Below are positions 5,665 to 8,126 of a stretch of 8,126 nucleotides of DNA, in pieces. The stretch's first letter is position 1; every line of letters starts with the position of its first letter. The position numbers were made by a program, and so were the translations under genes. Origin of the DNA: Betaproteobacteria bacterium (lineage in GTDB: Bacteria > Pseudomonadota > Gammaproteobacteria > Burkholderiales > SG8-41). The stretch is from contig JAKFUJ010000068.1 of assembly GCA_021732805.1 (NCBI GenBank), forward strand, positions 1-8,126, given 5' to 3'. The notes beneath the pieces were generated by a model that was not told where the DNA came from, searched no databases, and saw only the letters and a program-made list of their open reading frames with translations.

Positions 5665-6009
5665 TTATTCAGCGGCGAGCAATTCGACTTCAAACACCAG
5701 TGTCGCGTTCGGCGGGATCACGCCGCCGGCGCCGCGTGCACCGTAACCGAGTGCGGGTGGAATGGTCAGCTTGCGTTTGCCGCCGATTTTCATGCCCTGC
5801 ACGCCTTCATCCCAGCCGCGGATGACGCGTCCGCCGCCCAGCGGAAATACAAAAGGATCATCGCGATCCTTGCTCGAGTCGAATTTTTTGCCGTCGGTAA
5901 GCCAGCCGGTGTAATGCACGGTGACTTCCTGTCCTGCGGCGGCTTCAGCGCCGTCGCCGTTGACGATGTCTTCGATGATCAGTCCGCTTGCGGTGGTGAT
6001 GGATGCCAT
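5665..6009 (-). CDS. FKBP-type peptidyl-prolyl cis-trans isomerase
   Basis: 114-residue single-domain FKBP that catalyses cis-trans isomerisation of peptidyl-proline bonds during folding. Nearly the whole polypeptide is the FKBP domain. Active-site residues are in place: Tyr33 in VHYTGWL, Phe43-Asp44 in KKFDSS, Val62-Ile63 and Trp66 in GRVIRGWDEGV, Tyr89 in ALGYG, and Phe106 near the end. There is no signal peptide, membrane anchor or IF/SlyD-type extension, so it is cytosolic and of the small FKBP12-like type found in betaproteobacteria. The start at 6009 follows AAGGAA on the minus strand (6015-6020) at 5-nt spacing. The frame is open further upstream, but the extra residues do not resemble protein. 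A promoter candidate lies just upstream. The hydrolase gene follows closely and is probably in the same transcript. Confidence 0.95.
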   Translation of the reverse strand: MASITTASGLIIEDIVNGDGAEAAAGQEVTVHYTGWLTDGKKFDSSKDRDDPFVFPLGGGRVIRGWDEGVQGMKIGGKRKLTIPPALGYGARGAGGVIPPNATLVFEVELLAAE

Positions 6010-6037
6010 GGTTATTCCTTGTTCAGATTGAGGCCGC

Positions 6038-6065
6038 ATTATGCCCCGGGCGCCGCTGCGGTGAA
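6038..6065 (-). promoter_or_regulatory. Candidate promoter for the FKBP-hydrolase transcript
   Basis: On the minus strand, TTCACC (6060-6065) and CATAAT (6038-6043) are separated by 16 bp and match the -35 and -10 consensus at 4/6 and 5/6. Initiation near 6031 would leave a leader of about 20 nt carrying the AAGGAA ribosome binding site. This is a sequence match only. Confidence 0.4.
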
Positions 6066-6071
6066 ACCCGG

Positions 6072-6626
6072 TCAGCGCTTCGCGGCTGCATCCGCAACCA
6101 TTTTCCGGTAGCGGTCGGTGGCCAGCGTGATGCGTCCCCAATCGATGGTGGTCGTGGTGCCGTCGAGTTTCACGGTGTAGCCCTTCAAGTCCCATTCTGC
6201 GAACTTTGAGGGATAACGCGAGCGCTGGCCTGCGATTTTTTCGACCCGCATCCGCGTCGGCTCACCATATTTTTTGGTCAACGCATCCAGCGCCGAACCC
6301 TGGCCCTGAATGCCCCAGGTATTGACATGGATGGCCACGATGTATCCGCCGGCGGTTTCGACCAGCAGTTCGCCGCGCGCCCACGGCACCACTTCCGGAC
6401 GCGGATAGAACACGCGGTGTTCCTCGGTGCCCCATGGGGTTTTGACGATCTGGGTTTCGTTGTGGCAGTGGCTGCTGGTCATGGTGTCCTGTCCGCGCGC
6501 GCATGGCGGGATCAGGAAGCGCGTGCCGAGTTCGATGCCGAATATGGTTTTGGCGGGATCGGCGGCGTGGGTGACTGCGCAGAGCAGCAACAGCGTGAGG
6601 ATGAGCAGATGGCGTAATGTTTTCAT
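6072..6626 (-). CDS. Secreted protein of unknown function
   Basis: 184-residue protein that I do not recognise. MKTLRHLLILTLLLLCAVTHA is a clear Sec signal peptide with a THA|A cleavage site, so the mature protein of about 163 residues should be periplasmic or exported. The mature part begins ADPAKTIFGIELGTRF. It has two cysteines close together (PPCARG and SSHCHNE, 14 residues apart) that could form a disulfide. It then has a segment with short strands (GELLVETAGGYIVAIHVNTWG) and a KKYGEPT motif, as seen in small periplasmic proteins that track ligand or precursor forms. It ends WGRITLATDRYRKMVADAAAKR. There are no membrane helices besides the signal. A start three codons upstream (ATG at 6635) is possible; neither has a good Shine-Dalgarno. 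It lies 62 bp upstream of the FKBP gene on the same strand, so partial cotranscription is possible. Confidence 0.75.
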   Translation of the reverse strand: MKTLRHLLILTLLLLCAVTHAADPAKTIFGIELGTRFLIPPCARGQDTMTSSHCHNETQIVKTPWGTEEHRVFYPRPEVVPWARGELLVETAGGYIVAIHVNTWGIQGQGSALDALTKKYGEPTRMRVEKIAGQRSRYPSKFAEWDLKGYTVKLDGTTTTIDWGRITLATDRYRKMVADAAAKR

Positions 6627-6682
6627 TGGCGGCATGATACGTGGCTTCGGAGTGTTCCTTCATTCTGACAGTGGGGCCGGCA

Positions 6683-6961
6683 TTGAGTTCTTGGCAGGTA
6701 TATATCGCGCGTTGCGCAGACGGCACGCTGTATACGGGCATCGCGCGCGATGTTGAAAAGCGTATTGCCGAACACAATGCCGATAAAAGCAACGGTGCGC
6801 ATTACACGCGCGCGCGGCGGCCGGTGGTGCTGGTGTACTGTGAGCCGGCCGCTGATCGTTCTTCGGCGAGCAAACGCGAATACCTGATCAAGCAACTGAG
6901 CCGCGCAGAAAAACTGGCGCTGGTGCTGAGTTCAGGCGGCGGCAGAGCGGCTGCGGAGTAA
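6683..6961 (+). CDS. GIY-YIG nuclease-like protein, YhbQ/UPF0213 type
   Basis: 92-residue single-domain GIY-YIG protein. The family has a metal-dependent endonuclease fold, and the in vivo role of the UPF0213 branch is poorly defined. Motifs are complete: VYI (6-8) and YTG (17-19) form the GIY-YIG pair, Arg27 in RDVEKRIAEHN is the catalytic arginine, and Glu66 in KREYLIKQL is the metal-binding glutamate. The start is a judgement. TTG 6683 gives (M)SSWQVYIARC, which aligns end to end with MTPWFLYLIRT of E. coli YhbQ, and GGGG (6673-6676) sits 6 nt upstream. GTG 6641 or 6671 would add 14 or 4 residues. GTG 6641 would also leave only 5-14 bp to the divergent gene, with no room for promoters. The C-terminal SSGGGRAAAE tail overlaps the end of the transporter gene on the other strand by 30 bp. 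Confidence 0.85.
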   Translation: MSSWQVYIARCADGTLYTGIARDVEKRIAEHNADKSNGAHYTRARRPVVLVYCEPAADRSSASKREYLIKQLSRAEKLALVLSSGGGRAAAE

Positions 6962-8110
6962 CAAGGCCGCCAGTAGCAGTGCCGCAGCACTCCAGCACGC
7001 AGCAGGCAGATAAACCAGCGCCTGCTGCAAACCGGCATCCTGATTGAGCTGCGTGGCAATCATCAAAATGCGCAGCATCGCGGCCAACGCAAACATCGAA
7101 AACATGCCGCCTGTGGCATAACCTTCGCGTCCGCTACGACCGAGCAGGATGGCGGCGCCAAACGCACCGAACATGATTGCCGCCCATGCCGCGCCGGCAG
7201 CCAGTTGCGCAGCGATCAATATGCCCAGTGAACCGGCCTGCGGCGCGCACAGCACGGCGATTGCACCGGTTGCGGCGCCCGCGGCGAGGATTCTGAAATC
7301 TCCGTAACGGCGGATCAGCACTGTCAGCGGCAGCATCGCCAGATTGAAGCCCACCCAGAACACCGGCATCAACTGGCCCAGATCGGCGGGGGATGCAAAA
7401 CGCAGGTACTGCGGCGCCGAGTTCAATGAAAAGTGCACCTGGAAACCCAGCGCAGTGAGCGCGACGACGGCGAGGAACGCGGTCATCGGCAGCGGTTTTT
7501 TTTGGAGCTGTTCTGCTGCCGGCGCAGCAGCGGCGAGATGGCGTTCCGCCCAGGCCAGCGCCCATGCTGTGGCCGCCACCGCAATCGAAGCCAGCGCGAA
7601 CGGCAGCCGCGCATCGGCATCGCGCAATACCGCGGTGAGGTAGGGTGCGACCGCGCCGGCGATGCCGAAACCGAACAGCCACAGTCCGGCGATGACGGGT
7701 TGCGCGCCGGCGTGGGCGTATTTGCCGATCAGCATCAGCGGCGGCGCACGCAATGCCGACGAAGTGACGGCCCACAGCAGGGTCAGTGCGAGAAACAGCA
7801 GCGGACTGGCCAGCGGTGCAACGAACGGCAGCAGCAGAAAAGCCAGTGCCGAGAACAGCGTGATCAGCGCCAGTCGCGGACCGAGCCGACCGACAATCCG
7901 CGCCATGTGGTCGGCCTTTGCACCCATCAGCCAGTCGGCGATGACAAACACCAGCTGGTCAGCGACCAGTATCCACAGGATCCACGATTTGGGGATGCCT
8001 GCTTCAGCCGCCAGCCGTGGCAGGAAAATGATGTAGACCGTCCATGCCAGCGTGAAAAAAAGCTGGAGCAGTGCGAAATAGATTCCGATGCGACGGGTGA
8101 TCGTGGTCAT
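6932..8110 (-). CDS. Major facilitator superfamily transporter
   Basis: 392-residue inner-membrane protein with about twelve hydrophobic segments, split into two six-helix halves by a charged central loop near residues 190-208 (ERHLAAAAPAAEQLQKK). Between helices 2 and 3, GAKADHMARIVGRLGPR is a degenerate form of the MFS motif A loop (G-x3-D-R-x-G-R). Helix 5 contains a Gly-rich GFGIAGAVAPYL segment resembling motif C of antiporters. The length is normal for the superfamily, and it probably exports or imports a small molecule; no substrate can be inferred. The ATG at 8110 lacks a clear Shine-Dalgarno, and the frame stays open to the window edge, so a start further upstream cannot be excluded. 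A run of eight A (minus strand, 7496-7503) falls in the central loop. The 3' end overlaps the GIY-YIG gene tail to tail. Confidence 0.88.
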   Translation of the reverse strand: MTTITRRIGIYFALLQLFFTLAWTVYIIFLPRLAAEAGIPKSWILWILVADQLVFVIADWLMGAKADHMARIVGRLGPRLALITLFSALAFLLLPFVAPLASPLLFLALTLLWAVTSSALRAPPLMLIGKYAHAGAQPVIAGLWLFGFGIAGAVAPYLTAVLRDADARLPFALASIAVAATAWALAWAERHLAAAAPAAEQLQKKPLPMTAFLAVVALTALGFQVHFSLNSAPQYLRFASPADLGQLMPVFWVGFNLAMLPLTVLIRRYGDFRILAAGAATGAIAVLCAPQAGSLGILIAAQLAAGAAWAAIMFGAFGAAILLGRSGREGYATGGMFSMFALAAMLRILMIATQLNQDAGLQQALVYLPAACWSAAALLLAALLLRSRSAAA

Positions 8111-8126
8111 GATGGCGCCGGCAGTT

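Noticed and set aside
6010..6195. Upstream extension of the FKBP frame
   Set aside because: The extra residues are His/Arg-rich antisense-like sequence crossing the end of the neighbouring gene. AAGGAA sits correctly before the ATG at 6009, where FKBP homology begins.
7134..7775. 213-codon minus-strand open frame inside the transporter gene
   Set aside because: It is an Arg/His-rich shadow of the MFS gene in another frame with no recognisable domain.
1..8126. CRISPR array, phage defence cassette, toxin-antitoxin pair or tRNA/rRNA gene
   Set aside because: No regularly spaced repeats beyond those listed, no nuclease/helicase/toxin set, and no cloverleaf-like sequence was seen on either strand. 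The GIY-YIG and RNase D-like proteins are of ordinary housekeeping types.

Overview
The window is a GC-rich chromosomal segment, most likely from a betaproteobacterium of the Burkholderiales type. The main pointer is two separate Bug-family periplasmic binding proteins of the tripartite tricarboxylate transporter type. These are hugely expanded in that order and often sit away from their membrane components, as they do here. The lineage call is inference from gene content and composition only. Ten protein-coding genes were found. There are no tRNA, rRNA, CRISPR or phage genes, and no stretch over 300 bases without a gene.

Left part (1-1522): the 3' portion of a Bug binding-protein gene is followed on the same strand by a RidA-family gene. 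A single-domain RNase D-like DEDDy exonuclease converges on them (1520-2128, minus strand). Middle (2195-4871): a lipoprotein N-acetylmuramoyl-L-alanine amidase of the AmiD type starts divergently from the exonuclease. It is followed by an Asp/Glu racemase/maleate isomerase-family enzyme and a second, complete Bug protein. Between the last two lies the most striking object in the window. It is a 140-bp element without coding capacity, with 15-bp terminal inverted repeats (14/15 identical) and a flanking direct repeat (TTAG, up to GTTAGC). Removing it together with one copy of the direct repeat restores an open frame across the joint. The racemase-family enzyme then ends five codons later, in an Ala-rich tail, only 25 bp before the Bug start codon. 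So this looks like a MITE-type insertion that supplied a new stop codon and split a formerly tight gene pair.

Right part (4867-8126): a long inverted repeat, built from four copies of an octamer at 14-bp spacing, separates the second Bug gene from a converging minus-strand set. That set is an FKBP-type peptidyl-prolyl isomerase and a dienelactone-hydrolase-family protein, 27 bp apart and probably cotranscribed, with a small secreted protein of unknown function upstream. A YhbQ-like GIY-YIG protein runs on the plus strand, and its 3' end overlaps the end of a minus-strand MFS transporter by 30 bp.

Functionally, the Bug, RidA, racemase/isomerase and hydrolase genes suggest uptake and processing of small carboxylic or amino acids, but no substrate can be named from the sequence. 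The remaining genes are housekeeping (peptidoglycan recycling, RNA/DNA 3' end processing, protein folding). I did not find a convincing new multi-gene system. The insertion element, the octamer hairpin and an in-frame repeat in the amidase are the observations most worth following up.
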